Source: Actinomycetes bacterium (GTDB lineage Bacteria; Actinomycetota; Actinomycetes; S36-B12). Taken from it: a DNA stretch of 63,990 nucleotides. This document shows, piece by piece, positions 1 through 7,816 of this stretch; position 1 is the stretch's first letter, and every line of letters begins with the position of its first letter. The position numbers were made by a program, and so were the translations under genes. The stretch covers positions 1 through 63,990 of the forward strand of contig JAHECS010000018.1 of NCBI GenBank assembly GCA_024641635.1, given 5' to 3'. Below the pieces are notes generated by a model. That model searched no databases and was not told the origin of the DNA. It worked only from the letters and a program-made list of their open reading frames with translations.

Positions 1-8
1 CCGCGGTC

Positions 9-84
9 GCGGGCGGCTGAGGAGCGAGCCTGCGAGCACCGGAGGCCGGACGCCGTGGATGCGCGGGCGGCTGAGGAGCGAGCC
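9..84. repeat. Direct repeat pair left of the IS element
   Basis: A 22-bp word (GCGGGCGGCTGAGGAGCGAG followed by CC) occurs at 9-30 and again, identically, at 63-84, with a 54-bp period. No open reading frame with coding character covers it. It lies just outside the left end of the IS element, so it may be the tail of a longer repetitive intergenic region cut by the window edge. A loosely similar GGAGTGAGCGCCAGCGAGC motif occurs in another intergenic repeat near 16.1 kb. Confidence 0.7.
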
Positions 85-121
85 CGCGCGTGCGGCAGGG
101 CGAACCCGAGGTTGGTGCGCC

Positions 122-1489
122 TGTGAGGGTTCGCCTGATGCTTGACGTTGTGGCTTCGGGTGATGCTTGACACTTCCTGGGTTGATTGTTGCCTGACTGT
201 CGCCTAGCTGGCGACGGATGCGCGCTTCTTCCTCACCTCCTTGGTGTTGTCCCGGAGGGCGGTCTTGAGGAGTTCGCCGCCGTCCCAGATGTGCAGCAGT
301 TCGGGGCCGACGTGGATGTCGACCGTGCGCCCGGCCCGGTGCCGGCCGACGGAGATCTGCTGCCAGGCCACGCAAACGACCCCGACGGCGGAGACGCGGC
401 GGGCGATCCAGTCGTCCCCGGACCGGTCCACCGGGTCGAGGGCAGACGCGTCGGCGGGACGGTCGGCGGGCCGGTTGGTGAAGAACCGGGACGCGGGGGT
501 AGCCATGTCGAGGGACTCGTGCGGTCGGTCGTTGTTGTATTCGTGGACCCATGCGTCCAGCTGCCGCTGCGCATCCGCGTGGCTGGTGAACACCTTCCCG
601 ACCAGGAACTGCTCCCGCAGCGTGCGATGCCAACGCTCGATCTTGCCCGTCGTCGTCGGCGACCGGGGCGCGGTCAGCAGGTGGTCGATGCCGTTCTCCC
701 GGCAGATCCGGTCGAACAGCACCTCGACCTTGCCCTTCCCGAACCGGCCGGTGAACACCTTCCCGTTGTCCGTCAACAGCTCCTGCGGAACCCCGTACGC
801 ACGCAACGCATCCGCGAAATGACTGCAGACGCTGCGGGAGTTGGCCCGGGCCATCAGCCCCGCGCAGACGATGAACCGCGAATGGTCATCGATCCCGGTC
901 AGCGCCTTCAGCTCGGTGCCGTCGGCCAGCAGGATCCCACCGACGACGTCCATCTGCCACAGCTCCATCGACGTGCCCCGCTCCCACCGCTTGAACTTGC
1001 GGTCCCGCTTGCGGCGCGCGTTCGGGTCGATCAGACCCTGCCGCTTCAGCAGCCGGTAGATCCCCGACCGGCTGGGCAGCGGATCGATGCCCTCCCTGGC
1101 CAGCTCGTGCAGCAGCCGACGCGGACCCCAGTCCGGATTGATCCGCCGCATCTCCAGCACGACCGCCTCGACCGCGGCCGGCATCTGATGCGCACAGCCC
1201 TTGGGCCGATGCGACCGATCCGCCAGCGCCGCCAGCCCGCCACGCTCGTAGCGGGCCAGCCACGCATGCACCGACTGACGCGACACGTTGAACCGGCGCG
1301 CCACCTCCACCACGGACTCCCCGTCATGGATCACCAACGACACCGCCTGATACCTCTGCTCCATCACACTCAGCTCCACCAACATGAGCGGAGTGTCAAG
1401 CATCAGCCGAAGCCGCCGTAAGGGCTCAGCCGAAGCCACGTCAAGGATCAGGCGAAGCCAATCCGTAAAGGATCAGCCGAAACAGCACA
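122..1489 (-). mobile_element. IS481-family insertion sequence with iterated ends
   Basis: The element runs from TGTG at 122 to CACA at 1486-1489, as expected for IS481-type TGT...ACA ends, and holds one intact transposase gene. Both ends carry a repeated ~19-bp unit, TTCGSCTGATSCTTKACG. Two copies lie on the plus strand at the left end (130-147, 155-173). Four lie on the minus strand at the right end (1394-1412, 1417-1435, 1439-1457, 1464-1482). These are probably transposase-binding sites. No target duplication is visible: the flanks are GTGCGCC on the left and TTATCGG on the right. The right end stops 9 bp short of a tRNA gene. Confidence 0.85.
204..1385 (-). CDS. IS481-family transposase (DDE)
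   Basis: Cuts and joins the ends of the surrounding insertion sequence. An N-terminal helix-turn-helix region (VVEVARRFNVSRQSVHAWLA) binds DNA. It is followed by an rve/integrase core with the DDE residues in WQMDVVGG, LLTDNGKVF and GKIERWHRTLREQF, then a C-terminal extension typical of ~400-residue actinobacterial members. The frame is open further upstream to 1439, but that part runs through the terminal repeats, so the ATG at 1385 (MLVELSVMEQ) is the better start. No frameshift or missing catalytic residue is seen, so the enzyme may be active. Confidence 0.9.
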   Translation of the reverse strand: MLVELSVMEQRYQAVSLVIHDGESVVEVARRFNVSRQSVHAWLARYERGGLAALADRSHRPKGCAHQMPAAVEAVVLEMRRINPDWGPRRLLHELAREGIDPLPSRSGIYRLLKRQGLIDPNARRKRDRKFKRWERGTSMELWQMDVVGGILLADGTELKALTGIDDHSRFIVCAGLMARANSRSVCSHFADALRAYGVPQELLTDNGKVFTGRFGKGKVEVLFDRICRENGIDHLLTAPRSPTTTGKIERWHRTLREQFLVGKVFTSHADAQRQLDAWVHEYNNDRPHESLDMATPASRFFTNRPADRPADASALDPVDRSGDDWIARRVSAVGVVCVAWQQISVGRHRAGRTVDIHVGPELLHIWDGGELLKTALRDNTKEVRKKRASVAS

Positions 1490-1498
1490 TTATCGGAG

Positions 1499-1572
1499 TG
1501 GGGCGGGTCGGGCTCGAACCGACGACGACCAGATTATGAGTCCGGGGCTCTAACCAGCTGAGCTACCGCCCC
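1499..1572 (-). tRNA. tRNA with CAT anticodon (elongator Met, or Ile2)
   Basis: A complete cloverleaf is visible. Acceptor GGGGCGG pairs with CCGCCCC over seven pairs; U8-A9 and the D arm GCTC...GAGC follow. The anticodon stem CCGGA/TCTGG encloses loop CTCATAA, and the T arm contains GGTTCGAGCC. The discriminator base is A (1499) and CCA is not encoded. A CAT anticodon fits elongator Met, or a tRNA-Ile2 whose C34 becomes lysidine; the sequence alone does not separate them. The IS element lies immediately beyond the 3' end. Confidence 0.93.
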
Positions 1573-1589
1573 CGTGGGGTCGTCCCACT

Positions 1590-2024
1590 CTAGACGCGCA
1601 CCGCCGGGAGGTGCGGCTCGACCTGCGCCACGAGCGCCGGCTCGGGCTGGGCGCCGACAACACGCCCCACCGGCTTGCCGTCGCGGATGAGCACCAGCGT
1701 CGGGATCGAGCTCGCGTCGTACGCCCGGGCGGTGGCCTGGTTGTCGTCGACGTTGACCTTCACGACTTTCAGCCGACCGGCATACCGCGTCGCCAGCCTC
1801 TCCAGCACCGGCGCGACCATCCTGCAGGGTCCGCACCAAGGCGCCCAGAGATCCAGCAGCACGAGGGACGTCGTGTCGAGTGCTTGCGACAGTGATGCGT
1901 CTGTGGCGTCGGCGATCCACGGCAGCTCGGCCTTGCAGGAGGCGCATCGCGGTCGACCAGTGGCAACGGCAGGAACTCGGTTCTTCGCGCCGCACGCTGG
2001 GCAGGCGGTGATGCGGGTGCTCAT
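1590..2024 (-). CDS. trxC: Thioredoxin 2 (zinc-ribbon thioredoxin)
   Basis: Cytoplasmic disulfide reductase of the TrxC type. An N-terminal zinc ribbon with two Cys pairs (C8/C11 and C27/C30) precedes a thioredoxin fold with the active site WCGPC at residues 63-67 and the cis-Pro loop SIPTLVLI. The length of 144 residues is normal for the family. TrxC-type proteins usually act in oxidative stress and take electrons from thioredoxin reductase; that role is inferred. It lies upstream of the tRNA on the same strand, with no close operon partner. Confidence 0.9.
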   Translation of the reverse strand: MSTRITACPACGAKNRVPAVATGRPRCASCKAELPWIADATDASLSQALDTTSLVLLDLWAPWCGPCRMVAPVLERLATRYAGRLKVVKVNVDDNQATARAYDASSIPTLVLIRDGKPVGRVVGAQPEPALVAQVEPHLPAVRV

Positions 2025-2063
2025 GTCAACGTCAACTCGGCTGGACTGCCGGATGTTCCCGGC

Positions 2064-2741
2064 TCACCCGAGCGCCTCCTTCACCGAGGCGTACGCCAGC
2101 AGGGCGGCGAAGAACAGGCAGATGGCCGCATTGATCTGACGGGAGTGCGTCGTCGTGAACCGGTTGGTTCGTGCCAGCAGCGCATCCGAACGGTGGCCCA
2201 CCACGCTGACTGCGAGGACTGGGAGAACGATGGGTGCGACCGCGACGAGGAACAGGACGACCGCAGCTGTCACCTTCGTCGCCTCAGAGTCACTCGAGTG
2301 AACGATGAGGTGGATGGCGGGCAGCACAAGCACGAGGGTCGAGAAGTTGACGAGCATGGCGACTGCGCCGGTTCCAACGAAGAAGGGAAGCGGAGCCGAG
2401 GCCATTCGCTTGGAAACGCGGCCGTGGTGTGCCTCGGCCGCCGTCCGGCGCGGACGCAGTTGGCGCACGCCCAGAGCAGCAAGACCGGCTGCCAGGACCG
2501 CCTTGATCGCCACCGACCACGGGTTCGGGGGTGCGCCGCTGGAATCGCCCATGTTGCGAAGGAGCGTGGCGGCCAGGAATCCGAAGGCGATGAGAGTGGC
2601 TGAGGCCCCGACGACGAACATCCAGGCACGCGCTTTCGGCCTGGTCTTGCCGGACAGGATGAGGAGCTCGAGCGTGAGCAGGGTCGGGCTGACTGCTGCG
2701 CCCAAGGCGAAGGGCAGGACGCTGAGCACGAGTCCCGACAT
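2064..2741 (-). CDS. GAP family membrane protein (Sap-like)
   Basis: About 225 residues with six hydrophobic segments and the pattern of the actinobacterial GAP/Sap family. Mycobacterial members have been linked to export of cell-surface glycolipids. The ATG at 2741 (MSGLVLSVLPFALGAAVSP) gives the usual N-terminus, with a transmembrane helix beginning directly after the start. A longer in-frame start at 2783 would add a hydrophilic leader and overlap the divergent DUF167 gene, so it is less likely. The substrate cannot be deduced. Confidence 0.75.
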   Translation of the reverse strand: MSGLVLSVLPFALGAAVSPTLLTLELLILSGKTRPKARAWMFVVGASATLIAFGFLAATLLRNMGDSSGAPPNPWSVAIKAVLAAGLAALGVRQLRPRRTAAEAHHGRVSKRMASAPLPFFVGTGAVAMLVNFSTLVLVLPAIHLIVHSSDSEATKVTAAVVLFLVAVAPIVLPVLAVSVVGHRSDALLARTNRFTTTHSRQINAAICLFFAALLAYASVKEALG

Positions 2742-2766
2742 GTTTGGAGTCTGACAGGATCGGCAC

Positions 2767-3060
2767 GTGGATGACGTACGCATCCGGGTCCGGGTGCGGC
2801 CGGGAAGTTCCCGGACTCGCGTGGGCGGCGCCTACGGCGACGAGCGAGCGCTCGTGGTGGCCGTGAACGCCCCGCCGGTCGACGGTGCTGCCAATGACGC
2901 GGTCGTCGCGGTTCTGGCGAGGGCGCTTGGAGTACGCCCACGTCAGGTCTCCGTGGTCTCGGGGCACACGGCACGAAACAAGGTCGTCGCCGTCGACGTC
3001 CACGGCGACGACGCGGCCCGCCTTCGCGAGCGGGTCGAGCTCCTGCTCCAGCAGCCTTGA
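2767..3060 (+). CDS. DUF167 / YggU family protein
   Basis: A 97-residue cytoplasmic protein with the family signature: RIRVRVRPGSSRTRVGG near the N-terminus, the APPVDGAANDAVVAVLA helix in the middle, and a late VVSGHTARNKVVAV strand. The family is widespread and small, and its biochemical role is unknown. It is divergent from the GAP-family gene with only 25 bp between the two starts, and it precedes the GYD gene by 52 bp on the same strand. Confidence 0.85.
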   Translation: MDDVRIRVRVRPGSSRTRVGGAYGDERALVVAVNAPPVDGAANDAVVAVLARALGVRPRQVSVVSGHTARNKVVAVDVHGDDAARLRERVELLLQQP

Positions 3061-3112
3061 CCCCGGAGCGCGACAGGTCTGTGATGGGGGTACCGACCGG
3101 GAGGAGAAGCTC

Positions 3113-3436
3113 ATGGCGAAGTACCTGATCAAGGTGTCGTACAGCGCGGAGGGACTGCGGGGAGTCCGCAAGGAGGGGGCCGCCGCACGTGCCGCCTTCA
3201 TCGGGCAGCTCCTGGAGACCGTCGGCGGGTCCATGGAGTCCTTCTACTTCGCCTTCGGCGGCGACGACGTCATCCTCATCGTCGACATGCCCGACAACAA
3301 GACCGCGATGGCGGTCTCCGCAACCGTCGGCGCGTCGGACGCCATCAGCGCCTACGAGACCGTCCCGCTGATGACCACCCAGGAGGTCGACGCGGCGATG
3401 AAGATCTCGGTCGGCTACCGGGCCCCGGGAACCTAG
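3113..3436 (+). CDS. GYD domain protein
   Basis: A 107-residue protein, nearly all of it one GYD domain (MAKYLIKVSYSAEGLRGV..., FYFAFGGDDVILIVDMPD). This is a ferredoxin-like fold seen in many bacteria; its function is unknown. The start at 3113 is set by a strong ribosome-binding site, GGGAGGAG at 3100-3107. A longer in-frame reading begins at 2885 but overlaps the DUF167 gene and has no comparable site. It may share a transcript with the DUF167 gene. Confidence 0.85.
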   Translation: MAKYLIKVSYSAEGLRGVRKEGAAARAAFIGQLLETVGGSMESFYFAFGGDDVILIVDMPDNKTAMAVSATVGASDAISAYETVPLMTTQEVDAAMKISVGYRAPGT

Positions 3437-3472
3437 CAGAGCTGGGCCACGCCGCTCGCCGGGGACGAACCT

Positions 3473-3508
3473 GCTCTCCCATCTGGGCTCGAACCAGAAA
3501 CCCTTCGA
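3473..3508 (-). repeat. Partial copy of tRNA-Asn 3' half (att-like scar)
   Basis: 36 bp match the 3' half of the tRNA-Asn gene (3993-4028) with only two mismatches, in the same orientation. The copy runs from the acceptor 3' strand through the T arm to the anticodon stem and stops there. This is the pattern left when an integrase uses a tRNA 3' end as attachment site: one copy restores the tRNA and the other marks the far end. About 485 bp lie between the copies and no integrase gene is present, so this would be a decayed or largely excised element. A truncated tRNA pseudogene is the alternative. Confidence 0.75.
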
Positions 3509-3658
3509 GTGGAGACAGTTATGGGTTGGCGGGCGCTGGCCGTCGTCAGTTGAGCCTGGAATGTCCGCAGGTGTGCCGTGTTGTGCACGTCGTGCGGTGC
3601 GCTGTCGCATGCCCGAGGGCCGGGCCGCTACGAGGGCGGTTGGGGTGACGGCTGGCGG

Positions 3659-3826
3659 TCAGGGACTGCCGTAGTCCAAGCGAAGCTCGAGGCCGAGGTA
3701 GGCGAGAGCCGCGATCAGCGCTAGCGCCGTGAGCGCCTTCCAGAGCCGGGAGTCGGTGGCGACCCACACGACGAGGGTCAGTCCGAACATCAGCGCAAGG
3801 ATTCCGATGGCCACCAGAAGTCGCAT
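3659..3826 (-). CDS. Small two-helix membrane protein
   Basis: A possible 55-residue protein starting MRLLVAIGILALMFG with two hydrophobic stretches (about residues 3-22 and 30-48) separated by a short polar turn (ATDSRLWK). It lies between the tRNA-Asn gene and the partial tRNA copy, so it would be cargo of the putative integrated segment. There is no recognisable family. Support is the membrane-like composition only. If it is not real, 3437-3993 holds no gene. Confidence 0.4.
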   Translation of the reverse strand: MRLLVAIGILALMFGLTLVVWVATDSRLWKALTALALIAALAYLGLELRLDYGSP

Positions 3827-3993
3827 GGGTCCAGTGAAGCACTTGGCGGGCCTCGTGGAGGCGACGTCGGCATCGTTGTGGCGGACCGCCCTCGACGCGG
3901 TTCGCCGGGCGAAGTCACGTGTCAGCAGTCCGCGTCGCGGGGGCATATCGGTGAATCGACATCGGCCGCCCATGCCGATCCACGAGGAGAAAG

Positions 3994-4066
3994 CTCCCCC
4001 ATCTGGACTCGAACCAGAAACCCTTCGATTAACAGTCGAATGCTCTGCCAATTGAGCTATGGGGGA
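3994..4066 (-). tRNA. tRNA-Asn (GTT)
   Basis: A complete cloverleaf. Acceptor TCCCCCA pairs with TGGGGGA; U8-A9; D arm GCTC...GAGC; anticodon stem TTCGA/TCGAA with loop CTGTTAA, so the anticodon is GTT (Asn). The T arm contains GGTTCGAGTCC. The discriminator is G, as expected for tRNA-Asn, and CCA is not encoded. Its 3' half is duplicated at 3473-3508. Confidence 0.95.
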
Positions 4067-4143
4067 CTGCGCCGCTTTCGCGACCGGCCCGCAGAGGATA
4101 GCAAGGGCCAACCCCTGCCCCCACACGCGGCACCACCGGAGGC

Positions 4144-4668
4144 CTAGATGCCGAGGGAGTCCCGCAGCCGTGCCAGGGCGGCGTCGGCATCCGCCCTGAG
4201 GTCGGGGTCGGCCGGATCGAGGCCGCTGTCGAACCGCACGCTCCACCGCACCTCGTCGGCGTCGCTCGACCGGCGCGCCACCGCCAGGGCGCCCCTCCCC
4301 TCCCCGAGGTCCAGACGCTCGCTCACGAGCACGCTGGCGGTCACGCGATCGTGCACCGCGGCGGGAAGGTCGCGCGCATCGTCCACCCGGACGCGGACGA
4401 GCCTGGCCCCCTGGCCGGCTTCGTCCACGACGACGAGCTCGAGCAGCGGCTCGTCCCACATCGCCTTGGTGATGCGGTCCCAGGGCAGGCGCTCGCCCGT
4501 GGCCTGGAGGTAGAGCGCCCGGTCCGTCGCGGCCGCGAAGTGGGCCTGCGTCACGTCCGCGCCGGGACCGGCCGCCCACGCGACGACCTTCTCCCCCGGC
4601 AGGATGCCGAGCATGGCGATGGCGGTGCCGGGCAGCCTGCCGCCCAGCTTGGGAATGATCCGTCTCAT
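4144..4668 (-). CDS. Conserved hypothetical protein coupled to dnaG
   Basis: A 174-residue cytoplasmic protein without a signal peptide or membrane segment. It begins MRRIIPKLGGRLPGTAIAML and has alternating strands with conserved-looking GEKVVAWA and LYLQATGERLPWDRI segments, then a C-terminal helix rich in Asp, Ala and Arg. I do not recognise a named family. Its ATG overlaps the dnaG stop by 4 bp (ATGA at 4665-4668), so it should be co-translated with primase. That suggests, but does not show, a link to replication. Confidence 0.75.
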   Translation of the reverse strand: MRRIIPKLGGRLPGTAIAMLGILPGEKVVAWAAGPGADVTQAHFAAATDRALYLQATGERLPWDRITKAMWDEPLLELVVVDEAGQGARLVRVRVDDARDLPAAVHDRVTASVLVSERLDLGEGRGALAVARRSSDADEVRWSVRFDSGLDPADPDLRADADAALARLRDSLGI

Positions 4669-6560
4669 GAGACCTCGCCCAGGGTTCCCTGCCGCAGGGA
4701 CCTGCGGTAGTCCTCGAGGGCGAGCAGGTCCGCGAACGCCCGCTGGTGCGCATCGGCGTCACTGGCGGGGTCGATGCGCTGCATCCTGCCCTTGAGGTCG
4801 TCGATCCGGCGCGAGGCGTCCAGCTCGAGCAGCCGCGAGATGACGCCGATCGCATAGCGGGCGTCCTGCCCGGCCTCAGCGGGCAGTGGCTCGACGGCGA
4901 GCTCGCGGACCATCCGTCGGATCTCGTCGTCCTCGGCAGCGGCGAGCACTGCGTCGATCCACGGCAGCCCCGACAACTCGGGGGACGGATATCCCGCGCC
5001 GGCGACGGCATGGTGGACCCGTCGCGCGGCGGGATGGGTGAACGCCGACTCCTCGACGCTCTCGTACCAGTCCGCGACCACCCCGGGCTCCTGGAGGGCG
5101 CACTTCAGTGCCTCACGCTCGACGACCAGCGCCGGATCGCGGTGGGCGCCGGCCTGCGCGCGGGGCATCGTCGGACGCTGGGGCGCCTGGTCGACGGGTG
5201 GCTCGTCGCGCCGGTTCGGCGCGGGCTGTCGGCCGGAGCGGGTGGCGGCCTGGACCGCCTCGGAGACCGTGGCGACGTCGATGCCCAGCCATCCCGCCAG
5301 CCGCCTCGCATACTCCGGGCGCAGGGCGGTGTCGCGGATCTTCGCCACGATCGGCGAGGCGTCGCGCAGTGCAGCCACCCGGCCCTCCGCGCTCTCGAGG
5401 TCGTAGGCGGCGAGGGTGGAGCGGATCGCAAACTCGAACAGCGGGACGCGCCGGTCGACGAGCGCCACGACCGCGGCGTCGCCGTGCTGCAGCCGCAGAT
5501 CGCACGGATCGAGGCCCGTCGGCTCGACGGCCACGAAGGTCTGGGTGACGAAGCGCTGGTCCTCCTCGAATGCCCTCAGCGCCGCCTTCTGGCCGGCCGC
5601 GTCGCCATCGAAGGTGAACACGACGCTGCCCTTCATCTGATCGTCGTCCATGAGCAGCCGGCGCAGCACCTTGATGTGCTCGGTCCCGAACGAGGTGCCG
5701 CACGTCGCCACCGCCGTCGTGATGCCGGCCAGGTGGCAGGCCATGACGTCGGTGTAGCCCTCGACGATGACGGCCTGCTGGTTCTTGGAGATGTCTCGCC
5801 GTGCGAGGTCGATCCCGTACAGCACCTGGCTCTTCTTGTAGATCGGGGTCTCGGGGGTGTTCAGGTACTTCGGGCCCTCGTCGTCATCGAACAGTCGCCG
5901 CGCGCCGAACCCGATGACGTCGCCGCCGAGGTCCCGGATCGGCCAGACGAGCCGGCCGCGGAATCGGTCGTAGGGGCCGCGATTGCCCTGGCTGACGAGG
6001 CCGGCGGCGAGCAGCTCTGCGTCGGTGAAGCCCTTGGACCGCAGGTGCCCTGTCAGGGCGTCCCACCCCTTGGGTGCGAAGCCGACGCCGAAGTGCGCAG
6101 CCGCGTCGGCGTCGAAGCCGCGCTCGTCGAGGAAGGTCCGTCCGATCGCCGCCTCGGGGGCCGCGAGCTTCTCGACGTAGAAGGCAGCCGCCACCTTGTG
6201 CGCCTCCACCAGTCGGGTGCGCTGGCCCTGCTGCCGGTTGACCGCGGCGCCGCCCTCGACGTAGCGCAGCTCCACGCCAGCCCTGCCGGCGAGCTTCTCG
6301 ACGACCTCGGCGAAGCTCAGGTGATCGATCTTCTGGACGAAGGAGATGACGTCGCCGCCCTCACCGCAGCCGAAGCAGTACCACATCCCACGACTCGGGG
6401 TGACGTGGAAGCTGGGCGACCGCTCGTCATGGAACGGGCACAGCCCCTTGAGGGATCCCCCGCCGGCGTTCTTCAGGGTGACGTACTCGCGGACGACCTC
6501 GTCGATGCGGGCGCGCTCGCGGACGAGGGCGATGTCCTCGTCTCGGATTCGGCCGGCCAC
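4665..6560 (-). CDS. dnaG: DNA primase
   Basis: Makes RNA primers for DNA replication. The CHC2-type zinc-binding domain has C41, H44, C62 and C65 (CPFH...CFGC). A primase catalytic core follows with Toprim motifs VIVEGYTDVMACHLAG (acidic EGYTD) and FTFDGDAAGQKA (DGDAAG). The C-terminal region should bind the DnaB helicase. The GTG at 6560 (VAGRIRDEDIALVRERA) gives the standard N-terminus and 631 residues; the frame is open upstream but that part is not primase-like. The next gene downstream starts inside the stop codon. Confidence 0.97.
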   Translation of the reverse strand: MAGRIRDEDIALVRERARIDEVVREYVTLKNAGGGSLKGLCPFHDERSPSFHVTPSRGMWYCFGCGEGGDVISFVQKIDHLSFAEVVEKLAGRAGVELRYVEGGAAVNRQQGQRTRLVEAHKVAAAFYVEKLAAPEAAIGRTFLDERGFDADAAAHFGVGFAPKGWDALTGHLRSKGFTDAELLAAGLVSQGNRGPYDRFRGRLVWPIRDLGGDVIGFGARRLFDDDEGPKYLNTPETPIYKKSQVLYGIDLARRDISKNQQAVIVEGYTDVMACHLAGITTAVATCGTSFGTEHIKVLRRLLMDDDQMKGSVVFTFDGDAAGQKAALRAFEEDQRFVTQTFVAVEPTGLDPCDLRLQHGDAAVVALVDRRVPLFEFAIRSTLAAYDLESAEGRVAALRDASPIVAKIRDTALRPEYARRLAGWLGIDVATVSEAVQAATRSGRQPAPNRRDEPPVDQAPQRPTMPRAQAGAHRDPALVVEREALKCALQEPGVVADWYESVEESAFTHPAARRVHHAVAGAGYPSPELSGLPWIDAVLAAAEDDEIRRMVRELAVEPLPAEAGQDARYAIGVISRLLELDASRRIDDLKGRMQRIDPASDADAHQRAFADLLALEDYRRSLRQGTLGEVS

Positions 6561-6614
6561 CCCCCGAGTGTAGGTCCGGCTGCGCGGCCGGTCTCGACCC
6601 GATTGAATGCGGGC

Positions 6615-7802
6615 ATGAGCGACCTCGACGTGGATCGCCTGAGGGCGGACACGCCCGGGTGCGCCCGGGTGGCGCACCTGAACAACGCCGGCTCGGCCCT
6701 TCCGCCCGCCGTCGTCACGGACACCGTGGTCGCGCACCTGCGTCGCGAGGAGGAGATCGGCGGCTACGAGGCCCAGACGGAGGCAGGCGAGCGGATCGAG
6801 GCGGTCCGTGCCTCCGCCGCAGCCCTGCTGGGAGCCCGGCCCGATCAGATCGCCCTCGTCGAGTCAGCCACGTCGGCCTGGACACGGGCGCTGCTCGCGA
6901 TCGCGCACACCCGGTCGATCAAGGCCGCCAACCGCATGCTCGTGTCCTCGGCCGAATACGCGTCCAACGTCCTGCCCCTCCTCCAGATCGCGCTCCGCAC
7001 GGGGGCGCACGTGGAGTTCATCCCTGATGACGCGTCCGGATGCGTCGACGTCGAGGCCTTCCGCAGCATGCTGGACGACGATGTCGCCATCGTCGCCATC
7101 ACGCACTGCCCCTCCCAGAACGGTCTCGTCAACGACGTGAACGGGATCGGGGCGATCCTCGACGGGACGGACGCCTGGTACCTCGTCGACGCGTGCCAGT
7201 CCGTCGGCCAGCTCCCCCTCGACGCCGTCGCCACCGGCGCGGACTTCATCTCGGCGACCGGCCGGAAGTACCTCCGCGGGCCACGCGGGACCGGCTTCCT
7301 GTGGGCGTCCGACACGGCGCTCGACGAGCTCGAGCCGTTCCCCCTGGATCTCCACTCGGCCACCTGGACGGCCGAGGGCTACGAGGTGCACGAGACGGCC
7401 CGGCGCTTCGAGTACTGGGAGAAGTCGTACGCGACGCTGCTGGGCATGGGCGCCGCCATCGACTACGCCCTCGACTGCGGGGTCGAGTCGCTGGCAGGGC
7501 GAATCGGCGAGCTCGCCCAGTACGCACGCGACGAGCTCACCCGCATCCCCGGCGTGCAGGTCCACGACCGGGGCGCGCAGCGCAGCGGCATCGTCACGCT
7601 CACCCGTGAGGGAGTGCCCGCCGCCTCGCTGGCTGCCCAGATCAAGGCGGCCGGTGTCAACGTGAGCCTGTCGACCCCCGACTACGCCCGCCACGACTTC
7701 GACGCCCACGGCCTCGACGGCCTCGTCCGGGTGAGTCCGCATGCGTACAACACCTCGGATGAGGTCGACCGGATGCTTGCGGCCGTCGCCGCGGCCGGCT
7801 GA
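6615..7802 (+). CDS. Class V aminotransferase / cysteine desulfurase-like PLP enzyme
   Basis: A 395-residue PLP-dependent enzyme of fold type I. Motifs include the N-terminal LNNAGSALPP, the cofactor-binding Asp in WYLVDACQSVGQ (D192) and the Schiff-base Lys in SATGRKYLRGPRGTGF (K218). This group includes cysteine desulfurases, selenocysteine lyases and hercynylcysteine sulfoxide lyase (EgtE). No other ergothioneine or Fe-S gene is adjacent, so the substrate stays open. The ATG at 6615 is preferred; the same frame is open far upstream opposite dnaG, which is not real coding. The gene stands alone, convergent with dgt. Confidence 0.85.
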   Translation: MSDLDVDRLRADTPGCARVAHLNNAGSALPPAVVTDTVVAHLRREEEIGGYEAQTEAGERIEAVRASAAALLGARPDQIALVESATSAWTRALLAIAHTRSIKAANRMLVSSAEYASNVLPLLQIALRTGAHVEFIPDDASGCVDVEAFRSMLDDDVAIVAITHCPSQNGLVNDVNGIGAILDGTDAWYLVDACQSVGQLPLDAVATGADFISATGRKYLRGPRGTGFLWASDTALDELEPFPLDLHSATWTAEGYEVHETARRFEYWEKSYATLLGMGAAIDYALDCGVESLAGRIGELAQYARDELTRIPGVQVHDRGAQRSGIVTLTREGVPAASLAAQIKAAGVNVSLSTPDYARHDFDAHGLDGLVRVSPHAYNTSDEVDRMLAAVAAAG

Positions 7803-7816
7803 ACCGGCCTTTCCCG

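Noticed and set aside
3546-3842. 98-residue minus-strand frame overlapping the small membrane ORF
   Set aside because: His/Arg/Pro-rich shadow composition with no hydrophobic or domain features.
4746-6614. Long plus-strand open frame opposite dnaG, in frame with the aminotransferase
   Set aside because: It is antisense to a well-supported primase and its protein has no family features; high GC content leaves long false frames. The aminotransferase is taken to start at 6615.
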